Part shown: positions 51,200-59,827 of the stretch, piece after piece
Layout: each line of letters begins with the position of its first letter
Position numbering within the stretch: the stretch's first letter is position 1
NCBI RefSeq assembly: GCF_000519205.1
Contig: NZ_JAFB01000032.1
Location: 139 to 64,138, forward strand
Source of the DNA: Amycolatopsis taiwanensis DSM 45107
GTDB taxonomy: Bacteria > Actinomycetota > Actinomycetes > Mycobacteriales > Pseudonocardiaceae
Length of the DNA: 64,000 nt
Direction: 5' to 3'
Program-made: the position numbers and the translations under genes
Notes under the pieces: generated by a model
The model's input: the letters and a program-made list of their open reading frames with translations, nothing else
What the model was told of the DNA's origin: nothing
Database searches by the model: none

Positions 51200-54079
51200 A
51201 TGCCGTCATCCGTTCGTCCGCGATCCGCGCTGCAGGAGGCGCTCGGGGCCGCAGTTTCCTGTGAAGTGGCAGGCGACCCCACGACGCTCGCGACGCATTC
51301 CACTGACGCGTCCAACTACCGGCATGTCCCGCTGCTGGTGGTGCGGCCGGAATCGGCGGAGGACGTGACGGCCGTATTGCGCGTATGCGCCGAGCATGGC
51401 GCTCCAGTCCTGCCCCGTGGCGCCGCGACAAGCATCGGCGGCCAGGCCACCAACGAAGCGGTGATCCTGGATTTCACCCGTCATCTCAACCGCGTCCTGG
51501 AGATCGATACCGACGCGCGGACCGCTCGCGTCGAACCGGGCCTCGTACTCGACCGGCTGCGTGAGCAGGTCGCCGCGTACGGCTTGACCTTCGGCCCGGA
51601 TCCCTCCACACACAGCCGATGCACTATCGGTGGCATGATAGGCAACAATGCGTGCGGTTCCCACTCGGTGGCGTGGGGAAAGACCGTCGACAACGTGCGC
51701 GCATTGGAGATCGCGCTCCGTGACGGCACCCGGCTCGAGGTCGGGCCGACCTCGCCGGATGAGCTGGAGTCGTTGTGCGCCCGCGAGGATTCGGTCGGGC
51801 GGCTCTACCGGTCGCTGCGCGCACTGCGGGACGAGTACTTGTCCGATATCCGCCTCGGTTTTCCGAAGTTGCCGCGGCGTGTGTCAGGGTACAACCTCGA
51901 ATATCTGTTGCCGGAGAACGGCTTCGACGTCGCCAAGGCGCTGGTCGGCACCGAGGGGACCTGCGTGACGATTCTGAGTGCGGTGGTGGACCTGGTGCCA
52001 TCGCCCGTATCGCGGGCCCTCGTGGTGCTGGGCTTCGGTAGTGGCATCGACGCCGCCGACGCGGTACCCGCGCTGCTCGACTTGCCTGTGCTGACCATGG
52101 AAGGCATCGAGATGGGGCTCGTCCAAGCGCTCGACGCGCGGAAACCCGGCGAGGAGAGCAAGCTTCCGGAGGGCAACGCCTGGCTCTACCTGGAAACCGG
52201 CGGTGAGTCCGCGGCCGAGGCGGTGGAGAACGCCCGGCGGGTGGCCGAGCGCGCGGATCAGGTCGGCGCCAGCGTGCTCCTGGTGGAAGACCCGGTGGCG
52301 CAACGGAAACTCTGGCGGATCCGGGAGGAGGGCGCCGGGTTGGCCACCCGGCTCGCGGACGGTTCCGAGGCCTGGTCCGGCTGGGAAGATGCGGCGGTTC
52401 CACCGGAGCGTCTCGGGCAATATCTGCGCGCGTTCGACCTGCTGATGGACAAACACGGCCGCAAGGGCGTGGTGTATGGCCATTTCGGCGACGGCTGCCT
52501 GCACGTGCGCATCGACTTTCCGCTTGCCGCACCGGATGCGAAGCAGGCCTACCGTGCTTTCCTCACCGACGCGGCGAACCTGGTCGTCGCCCACGGCGGC
52601 TCGCTGTCCGGCGAGCACGGCGATGGTCAGGCTCGCGCGGAGCTGTTGCCACTGATGTTCCCGCCCCGGCTGATGACCGCCTTCGCGGAGTTCAAGGCCG
52701 CCTTCGACCCGGGCAACGCGATGAACCCCGGCCGGGTCGTCGACCCCGCTCCGCTGGACGCCGATCTGCGCACCGTCATCGCGCCGCCGGTTCTGCCGAC
52801 GCGGTCGCGCCTCGCGCTGCACGCCGACGGCGGAGATCTCGCGGCCGCGTCACGCCGTTGCGTGGGCGTCGGCAAATGTGTGTCCACTGTGTCCGTCTCG
52901 GGTGGCATGATGTGTCCGAGCTACCGCGCGACCGGCAAGGAGGAGCACTCCACCCGTGGCCGGGCGCGGCTGTTGTTCGAGATGCTGGCCGGCGATGTGA
53001 TCACCGACGGCTGGCGGTCCACCGAGGTTCGCGACGCCCTCGATCTTTGCCTGGGCTGTAAGGCCTGCAAGTCGGACTGCCCGGTGGGCGTCGACATGGC
53101 CTCGTATCGTACGGAGTTCCTCAGCCGGCACTATGATCGCCGCCTCCGCCCCATGGCGCACTACACGATGGGTGCACTTCCGCGCTGGCTCCGTCTCGGG
53201 GCACCCATGGCGAAGGCGTTCAACGCAGTGGCAGCGAGCCCGCTGAGCCGCGTCATCAAACGGCTCGGCGGTATCGCCGCCGAACGTGACTTGCCGGTCC
53301 TGGCGTCACCGACCTTCCGTTCGTGGTTCACCAAACGCGAAGCTCCACAAGGGAGCGGGGGACGGACGCCGATCGTGCTGTGGCCGGACACGTTCACCAA
53401 CTACCTCGACCCTCAGGTCGGCCGCGACGCGGTCGCCGTGCTGGAGGCTCTCGGCTACGAGGTGCACATCCCCGCCCGGAACGTCTGTTGTGGACTGACC
53501 TGGCACAGCACCGGACAGCTCGGCGCGGCTCGTCGTGTGCTGCGCCGGAGCCTGGACGTGCTGCAGCCGTGGCTGGAGCGTGGCGTGCCGGTGGTCGGGC
53601 TCGAGCCGAGCTGTACGGCATTGCTGCGTAAGGACGGCGCCGAAGTGCTTCCGGACGATCCGCGGGTGCGGATGCTCGGCGAGTCCGTCCGCACCTTCGC
53701 CGAACAGATCGGCGAGGCGGGGCTGCCGGAGGTCTCGTCGACCGAGGATCGGGTCATCACACAGGTGCACTGCCATCAGCACGCGGACCTCGGCTATGAC
53801 GCCGACACGCGGCTGCTCGACAGCGTGGCCGGTGAGGTGCAGGTGCTGCGTGAGGGCTGCTGCGGCTTGGCCGGGAACTTCGGGTTCGAGCGCGGGCACT
53901 ACCAGGTGTCCGTCGAGGTCGCCGAGCACCAGTTGCTACCGGCGCTGCGTGCGGCCCGCCCCGGGACCGTGGTCCACGCCGACGGCTTCAGCTGCCGCAC
54001 GCAGATCCGGCAGCTGTCCGAGCACGAGCCCGCGCATCTCGCTTCACTCACCGCGCGGGCTCTGGGCTGTGTTTCATAA
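51200..54079 (+). CDS. FAD-linked dehydrogenase with FeS and CCG domains (YdiJ / D-2-hydroxyglutarate dehydrogenase type)
   Basis: A 959-residue three-part flavoprotein. FAD_binding_4 (about 30-210: LPRGAATSIGGQATNEAVIL, GPDPSTHSRCTIGGMIGNN) is followed by FAD-oxidase_C (about 255-510: YGHFGDGCLHVRIDF, GGSLSGEHGDGQ). A 4Fe-4S module (about 550-640: CVGVGKC...CP, CLGCKACKSDCPVGVD) and a C-terminal CCG/heterodisulfide-reductase-type region (NVCCGLTWHSTG, EGCCGLAGNFG) complete it. This is the order of YdiJ-type proteins that oxidise D-2-hydroxyacids and pass electrons to the respiratory chain. ATG 51200 has GGAG 6 bp upstream; an ATG two codons earlier is too close to it. Confidence 0.88.
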   Translation: MPSSVRPRSALQEALGAAVSCEVAGDPTTLATHSTDASNYRHVPLLVVRPESAEDVTAVLRVCAEHGAPVLPRGAATSIGGQATNEAVILDFTRHLNRVLEIDTDARTARVEPGLVLDRLREQVAAYGLTFGPDPSTHSRCTIGGMIGNNACGSHSVAWGKTVDNVRALEIALRDGTRLEVGPTSPDELESLCAREDSVGRLYRSLRALRDEYLSDIRLGFPKLPRRVSGYNLEYLLPENGFDVAKALVGTEGTCVTILSAVVDLVPSPVSRALVVLGFGSGIDAADAVPALLDLPVLTMEGIEMGLVQALDARKPGEESKLPEGNAWLYLETGGESAAEAVENARRVAERADQVGASVLLVEDPVAQRKLWRIREEGAGLATRLADGSEAWSGWEDAAVPPERLGQYLRAFDLLMDKHGRKGVVYGHFGDGCLHVRIDFPLAAPDAKQAYRAFLTDAANLVVAHGGSLSGEHGDGQARAELLPLMFPPRLMTAFAEFKAAFDPGNAMNPGRVVDPAPLDADLRTVIAPPVLPTRSRLALHADGGDLAAASRRCVGVGKCVSTVSVSGGMMCPSYRATGKEEHSTRGRARLLFEMLAGDVITDGWRSTEVRDALDLCLGCKACKSDCPVGVDMASYRTEFLSRHYDRRLRPMAHYTMGALPRWLRLGAPMAKAFNAVAASPLSRVIKRLGGIAAERDLPVLASPTFRSWFTKREAPQGSGGRTPIVLWPDTFTNYLDPQVGRDAVAVLEALGYEVHIPARNVCCGLTWHSTGQLGAARRVLRRSLDVLQPWLERGVPVVGLEPSCTALLRKDGAEVLPDDPRVRMLGESVRTFAEQIGEAGLPEVSSTEDRVITQVHCHQHADLGYDADTRLLDSVAGEVQVLREGCCGLAGNFGFERGHYQVSVEVAEHQLLPALRAARPGTVVHADGFSCRTQIRQLSEHEPAHLASLTARALGCVS

Positions 54080-54091
54080 TCGCGCCATCGT

Positions 54092-54161
54092 ATTTGCGCT
54101 GCCAGGCCGTGGCCGACGTGAGTCTCCAACGTGTGCCCTTCGGCGGCCTGCCATCGCAAAT
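54092..54161. terminator. Long imperfect hairpin between convergent genes
   Basis: ATTTGCG (54092-54098) pairs with CGCAAAT (54155-54161), and the stem continues inward through CAGGCCG / CGGCCTG with few mismatches. It lies between the dehydrogenase stop (54079) and the IclR stop (54234), as expected for a bidirectional terminator. Confidence 0.6.
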
Positions 54162-54233
54162 CCGAGGCCTCCGGCGGGGCGCGCGACGGGTCGTCTCAAG
54201 CAGATCACCCACCTTTGAAACACGCGCTAGGCC

Positions 54234-55019
54234 TCAGCGCTGAGTGAGCCGATCCGGCGGCAGGAACTGCGCGACCTCCCGAGCTGCCGCGACGGCCCGC
54301 GCCCCCAGTTCGGGGATGCGGTCGTCGGGCAGCCGGACGGTCGGCACCTGGATCACGACCGCGGCTCGCGCAAGGCCTTGGTCGTCCAGCACGCCCGCGC
54401 CCACGCACCGCACTCCGGCGACGTTCTCCTCGTCGTCGACGCTGTACCCGCGATCGCGGGTCTCCGTGAGCGCCAGCGCCAGGTCGTCCCGGGTCGCGAG
54501 CGTGTTCGTGGTCAGCGGGGGTAGCTGCTCGGGCAGGCTCGCCAGGTACGCCTCGACATCGAGCGAGTAGGCCAGGATCGCCTTACCCGAGGCGGTGGCG
54601 TACAGCGGGAACCTGGCGCCGGGATGCTGTTCAAACCGCAGCGGCAGGGTGGACTGGGCGCGCAGCAGCACCACGGACTCGCTGTTGTCGCGAATGGTGA
54701 TGTTGACCGACTCGCCGGTTTCCGCCTTGACTCCTTCGATGATCGGCAGCGCTCGCTCGAGCCCGTGGACCCGTTGCGCGGCCTGGCCGAGCAGGATCGC
54801 GCCGGCGCCAAGGTGATAGCAATCCGTGTGCGGGTTGTGGGTCACGAATCCGTCGACGCTGAGCGCGCCCACGACGCGGTGCGTGGTCCCTGGTGTGAGG
54901 CCGAGCCGCCGGGCGATGGCGGACAGCGAGAGTTCACCGCCCTCGTCTCTGAGCAGCCGCAGAACTGAGAGCGCGCGTCGGATGGCTTGTGTGCCAGCTG
55001 GTGGCTGTGTGTGGTTCAC
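54234..55019 (-). CDS. IclR-family transcriptional regulator 1
   Basis: A 261-residue regulator. The winged helix-turn-helix is at about 10-75 (ALSVLRLLRDEGGELSLSAIARRLGLTPGTTHRVVG). The IclR effector domain (about 90-255) includes LRFEQHPGARFPLYATASGKAILAY, RDRGYSVDDEENVAGVRCVG and VIQVPTVRLPDDRI. It lies between the hydroxyacid genes and the TauE/Pta/Xsc genes and could regulate either. IclR regulators control several sulfonate pathways (for example IseR for isethionate). An inverted repeat lies just upstream of its start, so autoregulation is plausible. Confidence 0.9.
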   Translation of the reverse strand: MNHTQPPAGTQAIRRALSVLRLLRDEGGELSLSAIARRLGLTPGTTHRVVGALSVDGFVTHNPHTDCYHLGAGAILLGQAAQRVHGLERALPIIEGVKAETGESVNITIRDNSESVVLLRAQSTLPLRFEQHPGARFPLYATASGKAILAYSLDVEAYLASLPEQLPPLTTNTLATRDDLALALTETRDRGYSVDDEENVAGVRCVGAGVLDDQGLARAAVVIQVPTVRLPDDRIPELGARAVAAAREVAQFLPPDRLTQR

Positions 55020-55047
55020 TGGCTTCCGTTGTCGTCGCGGGTGTCCC

Positions 55048-55078
55048 GGTCCGGTCAGATTAGCGCGAGGTCCGGACC
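55048..55078. promoter_or_regulatory. Inverted repeat upstream of IclR 1
   Basis: GGTCCGG (55048-55054) and CCGGACC (55072-55078) are 7-bp arms, the right one being part of the palindrome GGTCCGGACC. It lies 29 bp before the IclR start at 55019 and may be an autoregulatory site. Confidence 0.35.
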
Positions 55079-55097
55079 GTGCTCGGTGGCGGCGTGG

Positions 55098-55823
55098 CTA
55101 GGTCAGCGCGGTCGTCAACCCGGAGATGAGGATCAGCGCCGCGACGACTCTGGTGAACGCCTTGCGTGGTATGAGCGAGGACACCATGGTGCCGAGCTGG
55201 TTGCCCACGATCGCGGCCACCACGAGGAGCGGCAGCACCGGCAGGAGCCCGTGCCCTGGGATGGCACCGGTCACCGTCAGGGTGACCAGGGAGATCGAGT
55301 TCGTGGTCAGGAAGTAGCACGCCAGATTGGCGATGAACGTGCGCACGGGCAGGTGCACCCGGCCCAGCAGCGCCGCGACCGGCGGCCCGTTCAGGGAGAC
55401 CGACGTTGCCAGGTAACCGCTGAACAGCCCGGTGAACACGTGCATCGGCCGCCCGGGTCCCGCCGTGCGCTCGTTCTTGGCCGGCAGGAACAACAGCAAC
55501 CCGAGCAGCGTCACGAGCACGCCGGCTGACACCCGCAGGACGTGCGCCGGGATCGCCCCGGCGGTCAGCGCGCCCAGGACAGCGCCGGGTGCACTGCCCA
55601 CCACGAGCAGGCCGACTCGTTTCGGCTCGATCTCGCGCCAGGACCGCCACACCACAACGCATCGGGACAGCAGCGTGGCGGCGAGATTCACCGTCACCAC
55701 CACTGGTACGTCGTAGCCGAGCAACAGCAGCGCGGGCGTCGACAGAAGTGAGGCGGCGAACCCGGTCGCGCCGCCGACGAGCGCGGAGGCGGTCATGGCG
55801 ACGGCGGCGAAGAGCAGGTCCAC
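55098..55823 (-). CDS. TauE/SafE-family sulfite exporter-type permease
   Basis: A 241-residue protein with about eight hydrophobic segments. Repeated glycine-rich half motifs (ALVGGATGFAASLLSTPALLLLG, FSGYLATSVSLNGPPVAALL) place it in the TauE/SafE (DUF81) family. These export sulfite, sulfoacetate and other organosulfur anions. The GTG start abuts the Pta stop with no gap, so it is translated from the pta transcript. Downstream of Xsc, which releases sulfite, a role in sulfite export is the natural reading. Family substrates vary, so this remains an inference from context. Confidence 0.85.
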   Translation of the reverse strand: MDLLFAAVAMTASALVGGATGFAASLLSTPALLLLGYDVPVVVTVNLAATLLSRCVVVWRSWREIEPKRVGLLVVGSAPGAVLGALTAGAIPAHVLRVSAGVLVTLLGLLLFLPAKNERTAGPGRPMHVFTGLFSGYLATSVSLNGPPVAALLGRVHLPVRTFIANLACYFLTTNSISLVTLTVTGAIPGHGLLPVLPLLVVAAIVGNQLGTMVSSLIPRKAFTRVVAALILISGLTTALT

Positions 55824-56900
55824 TCAGCCGTCGCCACCCGCGAGCGCCCCCGACCGGGCTTGCTGCGCTTGAACAGCGGTGAGCAGCGCGGTCGAGGAGA
55901 TGTCGTCCGCGCTGCAGCCACGGGAGAGGTCGTTCACCGGTGCGGCAAGGCCCTGGAGGATGGGGCCGAACGCGAGCGCGCGGCCAAGCCGCTCAGCGAT
56001 CTTGTACCCGATGTTGCCGGCGTCGAGGTTGGGGAAGACGAGGACGTTGGCCTTGCCGGCCACCACCGACCCGGGTGCCTTTCGCTGCCCGATGGCCGAC
56101 ACCAGCGCGGCATCGAACTGGAGCTCGCCATCCACTCGCAGCTCCGGCGCTCGTCGCCGCAGCAGGGCGGTGGCGCGGCGCACACGCTCGACGCGTTCGT
56201 GCATGGCGCTGCCGAGGGTGGAGAAGGACAGCATCGCGACGGCGGGTTCCGCGCCGGTCAACGCGCGATGGGTCCGGGCCGAGGCGATCGCGATGTCGGT
56301 CAGCTCCTCGGCGGAGGGATCGGGAACCACGGCGCAGTCGGCGAAGGTGAGGCAGCGGCCGTCCTGCAGCACGAGCAGGAAACAGCTGCTCATCGTCGTG
56401 ACGTCCGGGGCGAGCCCGGCGTAGCGCAGGCACGCCCGCAGGACGTCGGCCGTTGACCGGCTTGCGCCGGCCACGCAGGCGTCGAAGGTGTGTGTGGCCA
56501 CGCCGGCGACGGCCGCCGCGAGGGGGTCGGCCAGCGCGTCCGAAATCCGCTCGGGGTGGGCGGCGAGCCGGGTCGTGATGTGTTCGTTGACAGCGGGGTC
56601 ACCGGCGAGGTCACGAACGTCGACGATGAGGTCATCGGGTAGCTGCACGCCGACCTCGTGGCAGGTGCGGCGGATGGCGTCCGGTAGGCCGATCAGCCGG
56701 GGCCGTACCGCGTTTTCGTTGTGCAGCAAGGCCGCGGCCCGCACGGCGCGGGGGTCGTCGCCGTCGGCCAGGGCGACGGTGGGCCGGGTGCCGGACAGCA
56801 CGCCGAGCCAGCGGTCGTGGAGGGGGAGTTCGTCGGTCGTTGCGGGGGAGGACGACACGGAGAGCACGCTTTCTGCGGATCGGCGGCGGGGCGGCGCCAC
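55824..56900 (-). CDS. pta: Phosphate acetyltransferase (Pta, PTA_PTB fold)
   Basis: About 358 residues. Conserved text: [14 protein letters not shown] (N-terminal), [88 protein letters not shown] and [19 protein letters not shown]. It converts acetyl phosphate to acetyl-CoA. In taurine and isethionate pathways pta follows xsc because Xsc yields acetyl phosphate, and here it lies 27 bp after xsc. The start at GTG 56900 lacks a clear ribosome site; a later GTG near ESVLSV is possible. Confidence 0.9.
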   Translation of the reverse strand: MAPPRRRSAESVLSVSSSPATTDELPLHDRWLGVLSGTRPTVALADGDDPRAVRAAALLHNENAVRPRLIGLPDAIRRTCHEVGVQLPDDLIVDVRDLAGDPAVNEHITTRLAAHPERISDALADPLAAAVAGVATHTFDACVAGASRSTADVLRACLRYAGLAPDVTTMSSCFLLVLQDGRCLTFADCAVVPDPSAEELTDIAIASARTHRALTGAEPAVAMLSFSTLGSAMHERVERVRRATALLRRRAPELRVDGELQFDAALVSAIGQRKAPGSVVAGKANVLVFPNLDAGNIGYKIAERLGRALAFGPILQGLAAPVNDLSRGCSADDISSTALLTAVQAQQARSGALAGGDG

Positions 56901-56927
56901 GAGGAGGCCGCCCCCGCCGGTGGGCGA

Positions 56928-58712
56928 TCAGACGTAGTCGCGGTACTTTTCGAGCATCCGCACCGGCTTGCGCAGGGCGTCCCGGCGGAACGGGTCGCCG
57001 AGTTCGCGGGTGCACATGATCTCGACGACGGTGGTGCGGCCCGCGTTCATCTGTGCGTCGACGGCGCGGCGTAGCGCGGGCCCGACCTCGTCGAGGGAGT
57101 CGACGACGATCCCGTCGGCGCCCATCGCCTTCGCGATGCCCGCGAAGCTTTCGCTCTCCAGCTCACCCGCCACGAACCGGCGGTTGTAGAAGTCGACCTG
57201 GTTCTTCTTCTCGGCGCCCCACTGACGGTTGTGGAACACGACGGCGGTCACCGGGATGTCATGGCGGACAGCCGTCATGATCTCGCCCATGCTCATGCCC
57301 CACGCCCCGTCGCCGGCGTAGGCGATCGCGGGCCGGTCGGGGGCGGCGACCTTGGCCCCGATGATCGTCGGCAGCGCGTAGCCGCAGTTGCCGAAGCTCA
57401 TCGGCGCGAGGAAGCTGCGCGGCTCCTCGAACCGCAGGTAGCTGTGGGCGACGGAGTTGATGTTGCCGATGTCGGTCGACACCATCACGCGCGGGGGCAT
57501 CGCCTTCTCGAGTTCGCGCAGCACCTGCCGCGGGTGCAGCCAGTTGCCTTCCTCGGCCTGCTGCTCGGCGATCATGTCGAGGCTGTAGGGGTCCGTTTCG
57601 TGCGACCAGGCGTCGAGTTCGGCCTCCCACGCGGCCTTCTCGTCACGGATCTCCGCGCCACGGCGGTCGCGGGAGGAGTCGCACGTGAGCGTGCGCTTGC
57701 GCAGCCGTTCGGTGAGCGCGGCCGCGGCCTCCCGGGCGTCGCCGCAGATACCGACGTCGATCTTCTTGACCAGGCCCAGCATCTTGTGGTCGGCGTCGAC
57801 CTGGATGATCTTCGCGTCCTTGGGCCAGTAGTCCAGGCCGTACTGCGGCAGGGTGCCGAACGGGCCGAGCCGGGTGCCGAGCGCGAGCACGACGTCCGCC
57901 TTGGCGATGAGCCGCATGGCGGCCTTGGAGCCCTGGTAGCCCAGCGGGCCGCACCACTGCGGGTGGCTCGCCGGGAACGAGTCGTTGTGCTGGTAGCTGT
58001 TGACGACCGGGGCACCGAGCCGCTCGGCGAGCTCCCGGCATTCTTCGACGCCGTTGGCGAAGACCACCCCGCCACCCGACACGATCACCGGAAACTCGGC
58101 GCCGGCGAGCAGATCGGCCGCCTCGTCGAGACTGCGGGTGCCGCCGGGACCCCGGTCGAGCCGCTGCGGCGCGGGGATGGTCGTCTCGATCTCGCCGTAG
58201 AAGTAGTCACGGGGAATGTTGAGCTGGGTCGGGCCCATCTCCGACATCGCGCGATCGAAGGCCCGTCCGGTCAGCTCCGCCATCCGGGCCGGGTTGTTGA
58301 CATGCGCCTGGTACTTCGTGAACTCCTGGAACATGGGCAGCTGGTTGGCCTCCTGGAAGCCACCCAGGCCCATGCCCATGGTGCCGGCTTCCGGGGTCAC
58401 GATGACGACCGGGCTGTGTGCCCAGAACGCGGCGGCGATCGCGGTGACACAGTTGCTGATGCCCGGGCCGTTCTGGCCGATCACAACACCGTGCCGGCCG
58501 CTGACCCGCGCGTAGCCGTCGGCCATGTGCGCGGCACCCTGCTCGTGCACGACCGGGATCAGCTTGATGCCGGCGGGCGCGAAGATGTCCATGGCGTCCA
58601 TGAAGGCCGAGCCCATGATGCCGAAGATTTCGGTGACGCCGTTGGCCGCCAACGTCTCGACGAAGGCTTCCGAAGGGGTCATCTTCTGCGGCCCCGTCGC
58701 TCGCTCGCTCAC
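56928..58712 (-). CDS. xsc: Sulfoacetaldehyde acetyltransferase
   Basis: A 594-residue thiamine-diphosphate enzyme converting sulfoacetaldehyde and phosphate to acetyl phosphate and sulfite. The opening FGIMGSAFMDAMDIFAPAGI, VVHEQGAAHMADGYARVSGR (catalytic glutamate), GTMGMGLGGFQEANQLPMFQ and QFNKQ-equivalent loops are characteristic of Xsc rather than other TPP enzymes. The TPP/Mg motif is YAGDGAWGMSMGE, followed by FHNRQWGAEKKNQVDFYNRR. The GTG start at 58712 follows GAGGGAG. Pta and TauE genes follow, so the product set is acetyl-CoA and exported sulfite. The source of sulfoacetaldehyde must be another enzyme; no taurine transaminase is present. Confidence 0.95.
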   Translation of the reverse strand: MSERATGPQKMTPSEAFVETLAANGVTEIFGIMGSAFMDAMDIFAPAGIKLIPVVHEQGAAHMADGYARVSGRHGVVIGQNGPGISNCVTAIAAAFWAHSPVVIVTPEAGTMGMGLGGFQEANQLPMFQEFTKYQAHVNNPARMAELTGRAFDRAMSEMGPTQLNIPRDYFYGEIETTIPAPQRLDRGPGGTRSLDEAADLLAGAEFPVIVSGGGVVFANGVEECRELAERLGAPVVNSYQHNDSFPASHPQWCGPLGYQGSKAAMRLIAKADVVLALGTRLGPFGTLPQYGLDYWPKDAKIIQVDADHKMLGLVKKIDVGICGDAREAAAALTERLRKRTLTCDSSRDRRGAEIRDEKAAWEAELDAWSHETDPYSLDMIAEQQAEEGNWLHPRQVLRELEKAMPPRVMVSTDIGNINSVAHSYLRFEEPRSFLAPMSFGNCGYALPTIIGAKVAAPDRPAIAYAGDGAWGMSMGEIMTAVRHDIPVTAVVFHNRQWGAEKKNQVDFYNRRFVAGELESESFAGIAKAMGADGIVVDSLDEVGPALRRAVDAQMNAGRTTVVEIMCTRELGDPFRRDALRKPVRMLEKYRDYV

Positions 58713-58730
58713 TGTCGCTCCCTCGGGTTA

Positions 58731-58754
58731 CGGAATATGAAACGTTACGTTCCG
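58731..58754. promoter_or_regulatory. Operator candidate in the xsc leader
   Basis: CGGAA (58731-58735) and TTCCG (58750-58754) flank ATATGAAACGTTACG, including tandem ACGTT units. It lies downstream of the predicted xsc start point, where an IclR repressor could block transcription. Confidence 0.4.
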
Positions 58755-58773
58755 AAATTTGAGTCTGAGCCGA

Positions 58774-58803
58774 ACTGTAGGTGCGAGGTTGCGGGCAAGT
58801 CAA
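58774..58803 (-). promoter_or_regulatory. xsc promoter
   Basis: On the minus strand, TTGACT (58803-58798), 18 bp, TACAGT (58779-58774). A start near 58767 would give a leader of about 55 nt to the GTG at 58712. Confidence 0.55.
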
Positions 58804-58810
58804 CGGGTTG

Positions 58811-58838
58811 TTGCCGAGAACGAGACAAGGTGTACTGT
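58811..58838 (+). promoter_or_regulatory. IclR 2 promoter, divergent from xsc
   Basis: TTGCCG (58811-58816), 16 bp, TACTGT (58833-58838). Its -35 box lies 8 bp from the xsc -35 box, a back-to-back layout. Confidence 0.4.
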
Positions 58839-58862
58839 TTTCCGAGACGGAGAGGGGAAGTG

Positions 58863-59702
58863 GTGGAACCGATCCAGGAGCCGGACAGCCCGCTGTCCGG
58901 CGACACCCCGGCATTGCGGCTGTTCGCACTGCTCGAGCTGATTGCGGCCAGCGACCGCCAGGTGTCCCTGCCGACGCTGGTGAACGAGACCGGGCTCCCG
59001 AAGCCCACGCTGCACCGCATGTTGCAGCAGCTCGAGTCCGCGGGCCTGCTCGTGCGCGCAGCCGACGGACGCAGCTACGTCACCGGGGTGAGGCTGCACC
59101 GGCTCGCGGAGAACCTCCTGCTCAACGACTCACGTAACGCCGGCCGCCACGTGATCCTGCGGCATCTCGTGGAAGAGCTGGGCGAAAGCTGCAACATCAC
59201 CGCGCTCTCGCGGGGGGAGGTCGTGTACCTCGACCGCGTCGAGACACCCGAGCCGTTGCGGTTCTATCTGCGCCCAGGCTCGCGCGTCCCGATCCACTGC
59301 TCGGCCAGCGGCAAGCTCTTCCTTGCGCAGATGCCCGTCCAGCAGCGGCGCAAGCTCATCGGACACGCACCGCTCAAGCGCTACACGAAGCAGACGATCA
59401 CCGACCCGGAAGCGCTGGAGGCCGAGCTGGCGCGAATTTCGGAACTGGGCTACGCCATGGACGATGAAGAGTTCTTGCCGGGACTCGTCTGTGTCGCGGT
59501 GGCCGTGCCGCGCGAGGACGGCGGCCAGCCGGTGCTGGGAGTTGCCGTCCAAGCACCCGTGATGCGCTTGTCTCTCGACGACGTCACCACGACCCTGCCC
59601 GCGCTGCGGCGGGCCGCTGAGGCGATCGGGCGCCACGAGGTCGGCGCCGACGCCGCAGAGGATGGAGGGTTATTCAAAACGCAAGATGAGCACGCTTGGT
59701 GA
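58863..59702 (+). CDS. IclR-family transcriptional regulator 2
   Basis: A 279-residue regulator. The winged HTH is at about 15-75 (ALRLFALLELIAASDRQVSLPTLVNETGLPKPTLHRMLQQL in pieces). The effector domain follows: SCNITALSRGEVVYLDRVET, YLRPGSRVPIHCSASGKLFL, ELGYAMDDEEFLPGLVCVAV. The start is a GTG at 58863 (GGAGAGG 7 bp upstream) or at 58860. It is divergent from xsc and is therefore its most likely direct regulator. Its C-terminal tail after GRHEVGAD is short and variable. Confidence 0.9.
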   Translation: MEPIQEPDSPLSGDTPALRLFALLELIAASDRQVSLPTLVNETGLPKPTLHRMLQQLESAGLLVRAADGRSYVTGVRLHRLAENLLLNDSRNAGRHVILRHLVEELGESCNITALSRGEVVYLDRVETPEPLRFYLRPGSRVPIHCSASGKLFLAQMPVQQRRKLIGHAPLKRYTKQTITDPEALEAELARISELGYAMDDEEFLPGLVCVAVAVPREDGGQPVLGVAVQAPVMRLSLDDVTTTLPALRRAAEAIGRHEVGADAAEDGGLFKTQDEHAW

Positions 59703-59827
59703 CACGACACAACGCTGCACGTGGGCGGGGAGGCAGGCCGCCAGCGTGGTCAACCGGCAGCCGACGACCAAAGTCACGGCCTGGCTACCCGAACACGTTC
59801 TGAACAACACAGAAGGAGAAGCCGACC

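Noticed and set aside
57231-58862. Open frame upstream of IclR 2 that would make an 823-residue protein
   Set aside because: It is antisense to xsc. The IclR domain begins at the GTG near 58863 with its own ribosome site and promoter.
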